In this document: positions 1 to 9,255 of the stretch, in pieces | Layout: every line of letters starts with the position of its first letter | Numbering within the stretch: position 1 is the first letter of the stretch | Assembly: GCA_028874335.1 (NCBI GenBank) | Contig: JAPPJY010000043.1 | Span: 1-64,000 of the forward strand | DNA from: Gemmatimonadota bacterium | GTDB lineage: Bacteria > Latescibacterota > UBA2968 > GCA-2709665 | DNA: 64,000 bases | Direction of reading: 5' to 3' | Translations under genes and position numbers: made by a program | Notes under the pieces: generated by a model | Databases searched by the model: none | Told to the model about the DNA's origin: nothing | The model's input: only the letters and a program-made list of their open reading frames with translations

Positions 1-245
1 TCCCGTCTGGCGGCGTTGCCTTCGCTCGGTGACCGTGAGCAGGTCGCCTCGCTCAAGGCGCCTTGCCAGTCGGGCGACTCGGCGGTCGAATTTCGGCAAT
101 CTATTTCCGGGTCGGAACACTTGCCATTGTGGTCGAAGACAAGGCGCGCAACCGAGTCCCATCCTGCGATTCGGCGAGGGCGCGCAACGCAGTATTTCGA
201 CCGCAAGGGCCGGCCGCAGCCCGGATGGGCTTTTTCAACGGGCTG
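1..245. other. Intergenic stretch downstream of asnS
   Basis: I see no convincing gene here. One plus-strand frame is open across it but matches nothing I recognise and has no ribosome-binding site. The asnS stop codon is followed at once by sequence of the CAGCCCGTTGAAAAAGCCC type, which resembles a dispersed intergenic repeat, and the plus strand carries a terminator-like hairpin. The left window edge may cut off a neighbouring element. Confidence 0.4.
218..235 (+). terminator. Terminator-like hairpin
   Basis: The arms AGCCC and GGGCT enclose the loop GGAT and are followed by TTTTC on the plus strand. The stem is only 5 bp, so it is weak. The orientation fits a transcript entering from the left edge, not asnS. 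Confidence 0.4.
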
Positions 246-1541
246 TTATGGGTAAAGCCGTTGCAGCATCCGGGGAAACGGTATGGTTTCCCTTACGTGC
301 CGCAACCCGCAGATCCACGCTACGGTCCGTTCGATGCCCAGGCCGAAGCCGGCATGGGGCACCGATCCGTAGCGTCTGAGGTCCAAATACCATTGAAAGG
401 GAGTTTCGTCGAGTCTGTGTTCGGCAATCTTCCGCCGCAGTTCCTCCAGGTCGTCCTCGCGTTGCCCGCCGCCGATGATCTCTCCGTATCCCTCCGGCGC
501 CAGCATATCCATGCAGAGCGCCAGCCGGCCGTCGTCCGGGTCTCCCTTCATATAAAAGGCCTTGCAGGAGGCCGGATACCTGTGCACCAGGACCGGACGA
601 TCGAAATGTTCCGCCAGTACGGTTTCCTCGTCACCGCCGAAATCGTCGCCCCACCTGTGTGAAACGCCACTCCGGTTCAGGATGTCCACCGCTTCCGTAT
701 AGGAGATCCTCGGGAACGGCTTCCTGACACGTTCGAGCGGTTCGAGATCCCGCTGAAGCAATTCCAGTTCCTCCCGCCGGCACGTCAGGACCTGCTGTAC
801 CACGGTGCTGACGAAGTCCTCCGCCAGATCCATGTCACCGTTCAGATCCAGGTACGCCACCTCCGGCTCGACCATCCAGAATTCCGTGAGGTGCCGCCGG
901 GTTTTCGATTTCTCGGCCCTGAACGTCGGCCCGAAGCAGTAGACCTTTCCGAAGGCCATGGCGCTGGCTTCCAGATACAGTTGTCCGCTCTGGGTCAGAT
1001 AGGCCTGGTCGTCGAAGTAGTCGGTCTGGAAAAGCGTTGTCGTTCCCTCGCAGGATGACGGCGTAAATATCGGAGAATCCGTGAGTACGAACTCTCTTTC
1101 ATCGAAGTAATTCCTGCACGCCCGAATGACTTCGCTGCGCACACGCAAAATGGCGTGCTGGCGGGAGGAACGCAGCCAGAGATGGCGATGGTCCATCAGG
1201 AAGGCGGTACCGTGAGCTTTTGGTGTTATCGGATACGGATCCGATTCCTGGACAACCTCGATGTCCGTAACGCCGATCTCATAGCCAAGCGGCGAGCGCC
1301 TGTCCTCCCGCACAACCCCCCTTACGCGCAGCGAAGACTCCTGGGTCAGCCCGGCGGATCGTTCGAAGAGGTCTGGCGACACGTCTCCCTTGAACAAAAC
1401 GCACTGCACCACGCCCGTCCCGTCTCTCAACTGCAGAAAGCGCAACTTGCCGCTGGAGCGCTTGTTTTGCAGCCAGCCTTGGAGAAGAACGGCACGCCCG
1501 TCGTAGTCTGCGATCCTTGAAATCGAAATGGGTACGGCCAT
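246..1541 (-). CDS. asnS: Asparagine--tRNA ligase
   Basis: Charges tRNA-Asn with asparagine in the cytoplasm. The 431-residue protein has an N-terminal OB-fold anticodon-binding domain (about 15-110) and a class II catalytic core. Motif 2 is seen as [19 protein letters not shown] (207-225) and motif 3 as GFGLGIERT (398-406). The IPFPR...RLYP ending is typical of AsnRS rather than AspRS. The ATG start is preceded by AGAGGA. It is the last gene of the translation/RNA cluster, 94 bases after pnp, so it is probably co-transcribed with it. Confidence 0.96.
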   Translation of the reverse strand: MAVPISISRIADYDGRAVLLQGWLQNKRSSGKLRFLQLRDGTGVVQCVLFKGDVSPDLFERSAGLTQESSLRVRGVVREDRRSPLGYEIGVTDIEVVQESDPYPITPKAHGTAFLMDHRHLWLRSSRQHAILRVRSEVIRACRNYFDEREFVLTDSPIFTPSSCEGTTTLFQTDYFDDQAYLTQSGQLYLEASAMAFGKVYCFGPTFRAEKSKTRRHLTEFWMVEPEVAYLDLNGDMDLAEDFVSTVVQQVLTCRREELELLQRDLEPLERVRKPFPRISYTEAVDILNRSGVSHRWGDDFGGDEETVLAEHFDRPVLVHRYPASCKAFYMKGDPDDGRLALCMDMLAPEGYGEIIGGGQREDDLEELRRKIAEHRLDETPFQWYLDLRRYGSVPHAGFGLGIERTVAWICGLRHVRETIPFPRMLQRLYP

Positions 1542-1635
1542 CGGGGTCCTCTCGGAGTCACGCGACTGGCAAAAGCAAAAAAGACGACCGGAAGTTGCCG
1601 ATCGCCTTCTGCCGACCTCTGACTTGCCAGGCGGG

Positions 1636-3774
1636 TCAGCGCCGATTGGGCCTTCGCGGGCCCCGTGAATGGCGCGGCGGCGGTTCCACGTATCCGGGCG
1701 GCGGTTCGAAAGTCGCCTTTCGACTAAGTCGAACCTTGCCCTGGTCGTCGATCGAAATCACCTTGACGTCCAGCTTGTCCCCTTCGGACAGCACGTCCTC
1801 GACCTTGTTCACCCGGCGGTAATCCAGCTCTGAAATGTGGCAAAGCCCCTCTTTCCCCGGCAGAATCTCGATAAAGGCGCCGAAGTCCAGGGTTCGCTTG
1901 ACCGTGCCATTATACACCCGGCCTACTTCCGGATCCTCCACCAGCGCCTTGATCATTTCCATGGCTTCTTCGCCGGCCCGGGCGTCGACCGAGCTGACCG
2001 TGATCAGTCCGTCGTCGTCCACCGCCACGGTAGCTCCCGTTTCTTCGATGCTGCGAATGGTCTTTCCTCCGGGACCGATAACCGTACCGATCTTTGCCGG
2101 GTCGATGTAGAGGGAGAGAATTCGCGGCGCGTACGGTGACAGTTCGGGTTTCGGGCGGGCGATCGCGCCGCTCATCACATCCAGAATGTGGTCGAGCGCG
2201 CCCCGCGCGCGTCCGAAAGCCTCCTGCATTATCTCGAAACTGATACCCTTGACCTTGATGTCGAGCTGAATCGACGTCAGCCCTTCGTTCGTGCCGGCTA
2301 TTTTCAGGTCCATGTCGCCAAGATGGTCTTCCGCGCCCAGAATGTCGGTCAGCAATGCCCAATTGGCATTGTCCTCACCCATGACCAGCCCGACGCCGGC
2401 GCCCGCAACGGCCGTCTTGACGGGAACCCCGGCATCCATCAGGGCGAGCGATCCGCCGCACACCGTGGCCATTGAAGACGAACTGTTCGATTCCAGGATT
2501 TCGGATACGACCCGAATTGTATAGGGGAAATGCTTTTCGCCGGGTATGACGGGAACCAACGCCTTTTCCGCAAGAACGCCGTGTCCGATTTCCCGCCTTC
2601 CCGGAGCCCCGATGCGGCGGGTCTCCCCCACGCTGTACGAGGGAAAGTTGTAGTCCAGCATGAAACTCTTGTAGGACATCCCTTCCAGGTCGTCCACCAT
2701 CCGGGTATCCAGCTTGCTGCCCAGCGTGGCCACACACAACGCCTGCGTCTGACCTCGCGTGAACACGGCGGACCCGTGTGCCCGCGGCAGTACCCCCAGT
2801 TCAATCTGAATCGGCCGCACTTCGTCCAGGGCCCTGCCATCGATCCGCCGTCCTTCGTTCAGAATCATCCGGCGCATCTCCGCCTTGACGATCGACCCGA
2901 TTTCCGCGGCGATTTCAGCGCCGGACTCCGGAAACTCCTGTTCCAGGGCCGTCTGCACATCCGCTTCGATGCCGGCGATGACGCTCGCCCTGTCTTCTTT
3001 TTCGGATAACCGGTTCGCGTCTCTGATGCGCCTGGCCGCATGCGACCTTACCGCTTCTGCCAGCGCTTCATCGGGTTCGGGTTCAACCACTTCACGCTTT
3101 GGCTTCCCGCACCGGGCGACCAGTTCCTCCTGCATCTCCACGAGCTTGGCGATGGCTTCCTGACCCGCCCGCAGCGCCCCCAGCACATCGGCGTCGGGCG
3201 CCTCGTGGCACTCGCCCTCGACGGAAATAATCGACTCCTTGTTTCCGGACACGATGATGTTGATGTCGCTCTCATCCAACTGTTGATAGGTTGGATTGAT
3301 CACGTACTCGCCGTTTATCCGACCCACCTTCACAGCGCCGATCGGTCCCTCGAACGGGATATCGGAGACACAGACAGCCGCCGATGCGCCGTTCATCGCC
3401 AGCACGGCGGGGTCATTCTCTTCATCGTACGATAGAATCGTTACCAAAACCTGCGTTTCGACGTCCCGTTTCAGGAACAACGGCCGGATCTGGTGATCGA
3501 TCAGTCTCGCGCTCAGCTTCTCCGTTGTGGAAGGCGCGCCCTCCCGCTTGAAGAAGTTCCCCGGTATCCTGCCGCTCGCGTAGAATTTCTCGCGATAGTC
3601 CACCGTCAAAGGGAAAAAATCCATATCGGATGCTCTGGAATCCGCCACCGCAGCCACCAGCACCACGGTTTCGCCATATTGCATCCAGACGGCCCCGTGG
3701 GCCTGCTTCGCAACCCGTCCGTGTTCAATGGACAGTGTCCTTCCTTCCAGTTCCAACTCTATTCTTTCTGCCAT
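1636..3774 (-). CDS. pnp: Polyribonucleotide nucleotidyltransferase (PNPase)
   Basis: Phosphorolytic 3'-to-5' exoribonuclease and RNA tailing enzyme, a degradosome-type component. The 712 residues show the full family layout: first RNase PH-like domain, helical linker, second RNase PH domain with [17 protein letters not shown], a KH domain around [11 protein letters not shown], an S1 domain around [16 protein letters not shown], and a short basic/proline tail. The ATG follows GAGGAGAAAGG. It lies directly after rpsO, the classical arrangement, with a hairpin in the spacer that could control its expression. Confidence 0.98.
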   Translation of the reverse strand: MAERIELELEGRTLSIEHGRVAKQAHGAVWMQYGETVVLVAAVADSRASDMDFFPLTVDYREKFYASGRIPGNFFKREGAPSTTEKLSARLIDHQIRPLFLKRDVETQVLVTILSYDEENDPAVLAMNGASAAVCVSDIPFEGPIGAVKVGRINGEYVINPTYQQLDESDINIIVSGNKESIISVEGECHEAPDADVLGALRAGQEAIAKLVEMQEELVARCGKPKREVVEPEPDEALAEAVRSHAARRIRDANRLSEKEDRASVIAGIEADVQTALEQEFPESGAEIAAEIGSIVKAEMRRMILNEGRRIDGRALDEVRPIQIELGVLPRAHGSAVFTRGQTQALCVATLGSKLDTRMVDDLEGMSYKSFMLDYNFPSYSVGETRRIGAPGRREIGHGVLAEKALVPVIPGEKHFPYTIRVVSEILESNSSSSMATVCGGSLALMDAGVPVKTAVAGAGVGLVMGEDNANWALLTDILGAEDHLGDMDLKIAGTNEGLTSIQLDIKVKGISFEIMQEAFGRARGALDHILDVMSGAIARPKPELSPYAPRILSLYIDPAKIGTVIGPGGKTIRSIEETGATVAVDDDGLITVSSVDARAGEEAMEMIKALVEDPEVGRVYNGTVKRTLDFGAFIEILPGKEGLCHISELDYRRVNKVEDVLSEGDKLDVKVISIDDQGKVRLSRKATFEPPPGYVEPPPRHSRGPRRPNRR

Positions 3775-3811
3775 CCAACCTTTCTCCTCAGCAAAAATGA
3801 ACCTACATCAG

Positions 3812-3847
3812 GCCTGTAGAACTCAATTTGCAAAACACGCTACAGGC
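3812..3847 (-). promoter_or_regulatory. rpsO-pnp intergenic hairpin
   Basis: In the minus-strand transcript the perfect 8-bp arms GCCTGTAG and CTACAGGC flank a 20-nt loop, between the rpsO stop and the pnp ribosome-binding site. No T-run follows, so it is not an intrinsic terminator. In E. coli the equivalent spacer has a hairpin cut by RNase III that sets pnp mRNA stability; a similar role here is inference. Confidence 0.5.
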
Positions 3848-3851
3848 AAAT

Positions 3852-4121
3852 TCAACCACGTATTCCAAGCTTACCGATCAGCGCGCGGTATCCTGTCACG
3901 TCGCGGCGCTGCATATATCTCAGGAAACGCCGGCGCTGCCCGACCAGTTTGAGCAGCCCGCGGCGGGAATGGTGATCTTTCCTGTGTCGCCGGGCGTGTT
4001 CGGTCAACATGCTGATGCGTTCCGTCAATAGCGCGATCTGCACTTCGACGGATCCGGTGTCACCGCCGGTTCGACCGAAGGCTTCCACCAGTTCGCCCTT
4101 CTTTTCTTTCGCTAAACCCAA
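3852..4121 (-). CDS. rpsO: 30S ribosomal protein S15
   Basis: Small-subunit protein that binds the central domain of 16S rRNA. The 89 residues are the standard length, with the family's [28 protein letters not shown] core (seen here from about residue 42). The start is TTG, chosen because GGAGGTGA lies about 7 bases upstream and the N-terminal [12 protein letters not shown] matches the family. The gene overlaps the 3' end of ribF by 10 bases, which suggests translational coupling. Confidence 0.96.
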   Translation of the reverse strand: MGLAKEKKGELVEAFGRTGGDTGSVEVQIALLTERISMLTEHARRHRKDHHSRRGLLKLVGQRRRFLRYMQRRDVTGYRALIGKLGIRG

Positions 4122-5068
4122 TGCCTCACCTCCGTGTGATGGGCCGTCTCCTGTCCCAAAACATCACGGGCACGCTGCCCGTCCTTGTGAATTTGCGTTA
4201 TCAGCGCTTCCGAGTTGGCAAACCGGCGTTCGTCGCGCAGACGATTCACCAGTTCCAGTGAAATCCTGCGTCCGTAAAGGTCTCCGCTGAAATCCAGCAG
4301 ATGGGCTTCGAACAATCTGTTCTTACCGTTAAACGTGGGCCGTACCCCCAGGTTTACAACAGCGGCGTACGGTTCGGGCACGAACGCTTTCGCAACGTAC
4401 ACCCCGTCGCGCGGCAACAGTTTCATTTCATCGTCAGGCACGACATTCGCAGTCGGATAACCCAGCGCCCGCCCGCGGCCGTCTCCGTGCGCAACTCGAC
4501 CCGAAACCGGATATCCGCCTCCAAGCATTTCACGTGCTTCGTCGATTCTACCGCTCCGAATCACATCCCGAAGCCGGCTGCTGCTCACCGGGCCCTCTCC
4601 CGCCATCGTGGGAGGCACGATAGAGACGTCGAAGCCGAACCGATGGCCGAGCGCCCGCATGGTATCGGGATCTCCGCTGCGGCCCTTGCCGAATCCGTGA
4701 TCGTAGCCCAGCACCACGACCTGCGCGCCCAGGTATTTCACCAGATAGGTCGATACAAATGCCTCGGGACTCATCATTTGCACCTGCCTGGTAAACGGGA
4801 TGACCGACAGTATGTCGATTCCGGCATCTTCAAGCCGCCGGCGCTTCTCGTCCATGGACGTAAGGACGACCGGCGGGTCTTCGGGATGGATCACGGCCCG
4901 CGGGTGCGGATCGAACGTGACGGCGACGGCGCTGCCCGAACGCGCCCTTGCCATGGCAACAACCGCTTCCAATACGGCACGATGCCCCAGGTGGACACCG
5001 TCGAACGTGCCGACCGTAACCACCGGGTTTTCCAACTCGAGCGTCTGTACCAAAGTCCGTGTCTGCAT
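4112..5068 (-). CDS. ribF: Bifunctional riboflavin kinase / FAD synthetase
   Basis: Makes FMN and then FAD from riboflavin. The N-terminal nucleotidyltransferase half shows [10 protein letters not shown] and [13 protein letters not shown]; the C-terminal riboflavin kinase half shows [11 protein letters not shown] and [10 protein letters not shown] start at the ATG at 5068. A TTG at 5077 that overlaps the truB stop would add three residues, but neither start has a strong ribosome-binding site. It is tightly packed between truB and rpsO, a common bacterial order. Confidence 0.94.
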   Translation of the reverse strand: MQTRTLVQTLELENPVVTVGTFDGVHLGHRAVLEAVVAMARARSGSAVAVTFDPHPRAVIHPEDPPVVLTSMDEKRRRLEDAGIDILSVIPFTRQVQMMSPEAFVSTYLVKYLGAQVVVLGYDHGFGKGRSGDPDTMRALGHRFGFDVSIVPPTMAGEGPVSSSRLRDVIRSGRIDEAREMLGGGYPVSGRVAHGDGRGRALGYPTANVVPDDEMKLLPRDGVYVAKAFVPEPYAAVVNLGVRPTFNGKNRLFEAHLLDFSGDLYGRRISLELVNRLRDERRFANSEALITQIHKDGQRARDVLGQETAHHTEVRHWV

Positions 5069-5073
5069 CCGGA

Positions 5074-5994
5074 TCAACTTTCTGGCTGACGCAGCACCCG
5101 CACAGGCTTCAGCATCCGGTCGGCGGCCCGCCAGCGTCCGATGCCGAGCAACACCCCCTCGGGATAGAGCGCCCTCACGAGCCGGTCCGACTCGAGAGCA
5201 GTACCCTCCTCAACATTCGCGACGGCACTTCCATGAACAAAACAACCTGCCTGAACGGCGTCCAGGTTGATACGCGGCAGGTCACGCAACAACCGGTTGG
5301 GATCCATCAGAAACGGCCGCAACTCCGCTTCCGATCCAACGGAATCGAGCCGGTTGAGCGCGACGCACTCGTCGATGCGAACGGGGCCGGCCGCCGTGCG
5401 CCTGAGCCCGGCCAGATACGCGCCACATCCCAGTTGCCCGCCGATATCATCGGCCAGCGTGCGGATATAGGTACCCTTTGAACAGGAGACCTTCAGGTGT
5501 AGATCGGGAGGCCTGAATTCTTCAATATCGATTCCGAAAATCCGCACGCGGGACGGTCGTCGGGCGACTTCCGTGCCCTCCCGTGCCAACTGGTACAACC
5601 GCCTGCCATCCATCTTTCGGGCCGAGAACATGGGCGGAATCTGTTCGATTTCGCCAATAAATAAAGCCACCGCGGCGCGGACGTCCTCCAACCGGCCGGG
5701 AACGCTGGGGGACCGCGCGACAACTTCGCCCTCGGCGTCGAGCGTGCTGGTTCGGACCCCGAGGCGAATATGGGCGGAATAGGTCTTGTCGTGGTCCGCG
5801 AGATAGGAACTGAGCCGGGTGGCCCGGCCCAGGCACAGCACGAGGACGCCCGTCGCGAGCGGATCCAAGGTGCCCGTATGCCCTACTTTCCGAATATTCA
5901 GCCGTCGTCGAACGCGGTCTGTCACGTCGTGCGACGTCATTTCCGGGGGCTTGTCGATCGGCAACACGCCAGTAACGTTGATCCTGCCCTCCAT
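5074..5994 (-). CDS. truB: tRNA pseudouridine(55) synthase
   Basis: Isomerises U55 in the T-loop of tRNAs. The N-terminal GVLPIDKPPEMTSHDV and the catalytic-Asp region HTGTLDPLATGVL are clear, and a PUA-like tail follows. The frame stays open 59 codons further upstream, but that extension lies in a spacer with repeat-like sequence. I therefore start at the ATG at 5994, which gives 306 residues and the usual N terminus. No clear Shine-Dalgarno sequence is visible. Its stop adjoins ribF. Confidence 0.95.
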   Translation of the reverse strand: MEGRINVTGVLPIDKPPEMTSHDVTDRVRRRLNIRKVGHTGTLDPLATGVLVLCLGRATRLSSYLADHDKTYSAHIRLGVRTSTLDAEGEVVARSPSVPGRLEDVRAAVALFIGEIEQIPPMFSARKMDGRRLYQLAREGTEVARRPSRVRIFGIDIEEFRPPDLHLKVSCSKGTYIRTLADDIGGQLGCGAYLAGLRRTAAGPVRIDECVALNRLDSVGSEAELRPFLMDPNRLLRDLPRINLDAVQAGCFVHGSAVANVEEGTALESDRLVRALYPEGVLLGIGRWRAADRMLKPVRVLRQPES

Positions 5995-6170
5995 CGAACG
6001 GGCGAATGGATTCTCAGGGATATCAATCTGATGGATTCGCAGTGATTCCGCCGGTCGCTTTCTGCCGTTAGTCTTTCGTTCCTGATTCAAGCTGACAGTT
6101 GAAAGCTGATGGCTGTTCTTTGCCGTTTTACACTGGCTGGATTTCAGAAACCCAATACCGGGACAGGACA
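5995..6170. other. rbfA-truB spacer with short repeat-like text
   Basis: This spacer is unusually long for an otherwise overlapping operon. Around 6090-6112 it has GCTGACAGTTGAAAGCTGATGGC, in which AGCTGA and GAAAGCTGAT nearly repeat. Such text resembles small dispersed intergenic repeats. No separate gene is visible. Confidence 0.35.
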
Positions 6171-6506
6171 CTACGACTTCAGGTCGTCGAGCAGCCTGTC
6201 GATCCTGCTGGCCTGTTCCAGAGACTCGTCCAGCCTGAACTCCAATTCCGGCACGTTTCTCATCCGGATGCGCCGGCCCAGTTCCTTGCGGAGGAACGGC
6301 AGCGCCCGCTGGAGCGTCTTGAGGCTCGTGTCGCGAATCTCACCGTCACCCATCACACTGACGTGCACCCGTGCAAATTTCAGATCTCGCGACACCTGCA
6401 CGCCAGTGACGGTAACGTATCCGAGACGAGGATCTTTGAGGTGCCGGTGAATCAGGTCACTGAGTTCAAGCTGTATCTGCCGTCCAACACTTTCTGAGCG
6501 CCACAT
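6171..6506 (-). CDS. rbfA: 30S ribosome-binding factor A
   Basis: Assembly factor that binds pre-16S rRNA during 30S maturation. The 111-residue protein has the family's N-terminal RSESVGRQIQLELSDLI helix and the KH-like core with SRDLKFARVHVSVMG. The ATG at 6506 overlaps the stop of the DUF503 gene (TGATG); a GTG one codon upstream is the alternative. Its place after infB and before truB is the canonical bacterial order. Confidence 0.94.
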   Translation of the reverse strand: MWRSESVGRQIQLELSDLIHRHLKDPRLGYVTVTGVQVSRDLKFARVHVSVMGDGEIRDTSLKTLQRALPFLRKELGRRIRMRNVPELEFRLDESLEQASRIDRLLDDLKS

Positions 6507-6787
6507 CACATCAGTTCCAAAGAATAGTCAACGAGTTCCACGCGATGGTCCCGTTGCACCTGGTCCACGACTTTGGAAAGCACGCGATTGACGTAACGCG
6601 ATTCGTTCGCCACCATCGCCACGCCAACCTCAGCCTTCTGCCACAATTCGTTTTGACCTACCTCGGAGACGGATACGTTGTATTTCGCCCTGATCCGTTG
6701 CCGAAGACTCTCCAGAATACGGCGTTTACCCTTTAGCGAGCCGCTTTCGGGCAGATAGAGCACCAGACGACACAGGCCGATGGTCAT
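6506..6787 (-). CDS. DUF503 (YlxP-like) protein
   Basis: A 93-residue DUF503 protein, a small alpha/beta family usually encoded between infB and rbfA. The sequence starts MTIGLCRLVLYLPESGSLK and carries the family's LKGKRRILESLRQRIRAKYNVSVSEV block. Its role is not firmly known; the operon position points to ribosome assembly or translation. It starts 4 bases after the infB stop. Confidence 0.9.
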   Translation of the reverse strand: MTIGLCRLVLYLPESGSLKGKRRILESLRQRIRAKYNVSVSEVGQNELWQKAEVGVAMVANESRYVNRVLSKVVDQVQRDHRVELVDYSLELM

Positions 6788-6790
6788 ATT

Positions 6791-9247
6791 TTATAACGTA
6801 CGCGCGGTTTCAACCTGTTCAAATGCCTCGATCACATCGCCCAGCTTGGTATCGTTGAAATTCTCAAGGCCGATGCCGCATTCAAATCCGGACTGGACTT
6901 CCCTGACGTCGTCCTTGAACCTTCTCAGAGACCCGATCCGGCCCTCGTAGACCACGACATTGTCTCGCAGCACCCGCACCATCGCGCTGCGTGTCATTCT
7001 GCCGTTGGATATGTAACAGCCGGCGATGATGCCGACCCGCGGCACCTGGAACGTCTCCCGGACTTCCGCCGATCCCACGATCTGTTCATCGATATCTGGC
7101 GTGAGCAATCCGGCAAGCGCGGCCTTGATGTCTTCAACCGCCTCGTATATTACCCTGTAGGCGCGGACGTCGACCCGCTCCTGGGCAACCACTTCGCGGG
7201 CACGTACGTCCGGCCGCACATTGAATCCGATGATGATCGCATCCGAGGCGGAAGCGAGCAGAACGTCGGACTCGGACACCGCACCCACCCCGCGGTGGAT
7301 CACGTTGATGCGGACTTCGTCGCTTGGGATCTGCATCAGGGAGTCGTGAAGCGCTTCCACGGAACCGTCGACGTCTCCCTTGAGTATCAGGCGCAACTCC
7401 TGGACCTGACCGGCCTTGATCTGATCGTGAATGTCAACCAGGCTGACCCTGCGTATCCGGTGTGCTTCCCGCTCCCGGCGCAGCTGCTGCCTCTTCTGGC
7501 TGATTTCCCTGGCGGTACGTTCGTTTTCCACGGAGTAGAACGAGTCTCCGGCCTGGGGCAGTCCGGACAGGCCAAGCACCTGTACCGGCACCGAGGGGCC
7601 TGCCTCGGAAACCCGATGCCCGCGCTCGTCCAGAAGCGCCCTCGCCCTGCCGCTGTAGAGTCCGGTGACGAAGGTATCGCCAACCCTGAGCGTGCCTTCC
7701 TGTACGAGTACCGTAGCCACGTTGCCCCGGCCGCGGTCAAGGCGCGCCTCGACAATGGCGCCTCTGGCGCGTTTCAGCGAGTTGGCCTTCAACTCCAGAA
7801 GGTCGGTTTCCAATGCCAGCAACTCGAGCAGATCGTTGATGTTCTCGCCGGTCTTGGCGGAAATCTCACAGGATTGAACCTTGCCCCCGTATTCCTCGAG
7901 GACGACGTTGTGTTCCGTCAGTTGCCTCTTGATTCGACCCACGTCCGCGCCGGGAAGGTCTATCTTGTTGATGGCCAGCACCATTGGAACGCCCGCGGCG
8001 CGGGCATGGTCGATGGCTTCCACCGTCTGCGGCATGACATTGTCGTCGGCAGCCACAATCAGGACGACCACGTCAGTCACCTGGGCCCCCCTGGCGCGCA
8101 TTGCGGTAAACGCCTCGTGACCGGGGGTATCGAGGAACGTCACCATGCGGCCGTTGTCCAGCTCCACGTGATAGGCGCCGATGTGCTGGGTAATGCCCCC
8201 CGCCTCACCCGCAACCACGTTGGTATTGCGAACGTAATCCAATAGCGACGTCTTGCCGTGGTCGACATGACCCATAATGGTGACGACGGGCGGACGCGGC
8301 GCGAGAACGTCTTCCACGTCTTCGTCTTCCTGATCGAGCACGTCTTCGGCATACTCCTGGAGTTCTTCAACCCCAATTCCGAACTCGTCGGCAACCAGGG
8401 TGATGGTGTCCATATCCAGCCGCTGGTTGATGGTGACCATCAGGCCCAGGGTGAGACACTGCTTAATGACATCGGTGAGCGGGATGTCCATGAGTGCCGA
8501 CAGTTCACCGACCGTTGTAAACTCGTTGACCTTGATGACGCGGTCCACGCCCTCCTCGTCCTCGACGTCCGCGTCGTCTCTGCGACGACGACGTCGCGAA
8601 CGGGCCGTGCCGGTCTCCATCTGGGCCATCGTCCGGCGCACGCTGGCTTCGATTTCCACCTGGTCCGGCGCGGGCCTGCCGCGCCTGCGGCGGCGGCGGC
8701 GGCCTTCGCTCTTTTCCGGGGCGGGCTTTTCCTGCGTCCGCGCCGGCTCTTTCTGACCGCGGGTACCGGCCTCCCCAATGACTTCTACGGTTGGCTCTCT
8801 CCGCGCCGCATCGCGCCGGCGCCGGCGCGATGCCTGGTCGTCACGGATTTCGCGAATCTCGACAGCCTCCCGGACCGGCTCCGCCGGCTTCGGGGTTTCG
8901 GCTGGTTTGGATGCAGCCTTTTTCGTGCGCCCGGCTCTGGTCCTGGCGGGGGTTTTCCGGACTTCCTTTTCGGTATCCTGGCGCTGCCTTCTCTGTGCGG
9001 CCTTGCGCTTGATTTCCTGTCGGGAGGCGTTACGCTCTTCTTCAAACTTGCCCTGGATGCTATCGAACATTTCCCGGGTGCATACGGCCATGTGATTCTT
9101 GACGTCGAACCCCAGCCCCCTGACGACTTCCACCATTGCCACACTCGAGAGATTGAACTCTCGCGCAACTTCGTAGATGCGGCGTTTCTTGTCATCCGTG
9201 TCGTCGGATGCCGCCGTGACCGTCGCTGCGGGCGCATTTCTGTTCAT
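6791..9247 (-). CDS. infB: Translation initiation factor IF-2
   Basis: GTPase that brings fMet-tRNA to the 30S subunit and promotes subunit joining. After an IF2_N domain (KKRRIYEVAREFNLSS) comes a long linker with several RRRRR clusters and Glu/Arg-rich low-complexity sequence, then a second IF2_N-like segment, the G domain (GHVDHGKTSLLD, DTPGHEAF, NKID) and the C-terminal domains. The ATG at 9247 follows GGAGGTGA. A GTG at 9259 overlapping the nusA stop is possible and would add four residues. Confidence 0.97.
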   Translation of the reverse strand: MNRNAPAATVTAASDDTDDKKRRIYEVAREFNLSSVAMVEVVRGLGFDVKNHMAVCTREMFDSIQGKFEEERNASRQEIKRKAAQRRQRQDTEKEVRKTPARTRAGRTKKAASKPAETPKPAEPVREAVEIREIRDDQASRRRRRDAARREPTVEVIGEAGTRGQKEPARTQEKPAPEKSEGRRRRRRRGRPAPDQVEIEASVRRTMAQMETGTARSRRRRRRDDADVEDEEGVDRVIKVNEFTTVGELSALMDIPLTDVIKQCLTLGLMVTINQRLDMDTITLVADEFGIGVEELQEYAEDVLDQEDEDVEDVLAPRPPVVTIMGHVDHGKTSLLDYVRNTNVVAGEAGGITQHIGAYHVELDNGRMVTFLDTPGHEAFTAMRARGAQVTDVVVLIVAADDNVMPQTVEAIDHARAAGVPMVLAINKIDLPGADVGRIKRQLTEHNVVLEEYGGKVQSCEISAKTGENINDLLELLALETDLLELKANSLKRARGAIVEARLDRGRGNVATVLVQEGTLRVGDTFVTGLYSGRARALLDERGHRVSEAGPSVPVQVLGLSGLPQAGDSFYSVENERTAREISQKRQQLRREREAHRIRRVSLVDIHDQIKAGQVQELRLILKGDVDGSVEALHDSLMQIPSDEVRINVIHRGVGAVSESDVLLASASDAIIIGFNVRPDVRAREVVAQERVDVRAYRVIYEAVEDIKAALAGLLTPDIDEQIVGSAEVRETFQVPRVGIIAGCYISNGRMTRSAMVRVLRDNVVVYEGRIGSLRRFKDDVREVQSGFECGIGLENFNDTKLGDVIEAFEQVETARTL

Positions 9248-9255
9248 GGGCCGAC

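Noticed and set aside
63..662. Plus-strand open frame over the asnS 3' end
   Set aside because: It runs antisense to a clear AsnRS and its product has no family features.
7295..8245. 316-codon plus-strand open frame
   Set aside because: It is the mirror of infB; GC-rich codon bias produces long antisense frames here.
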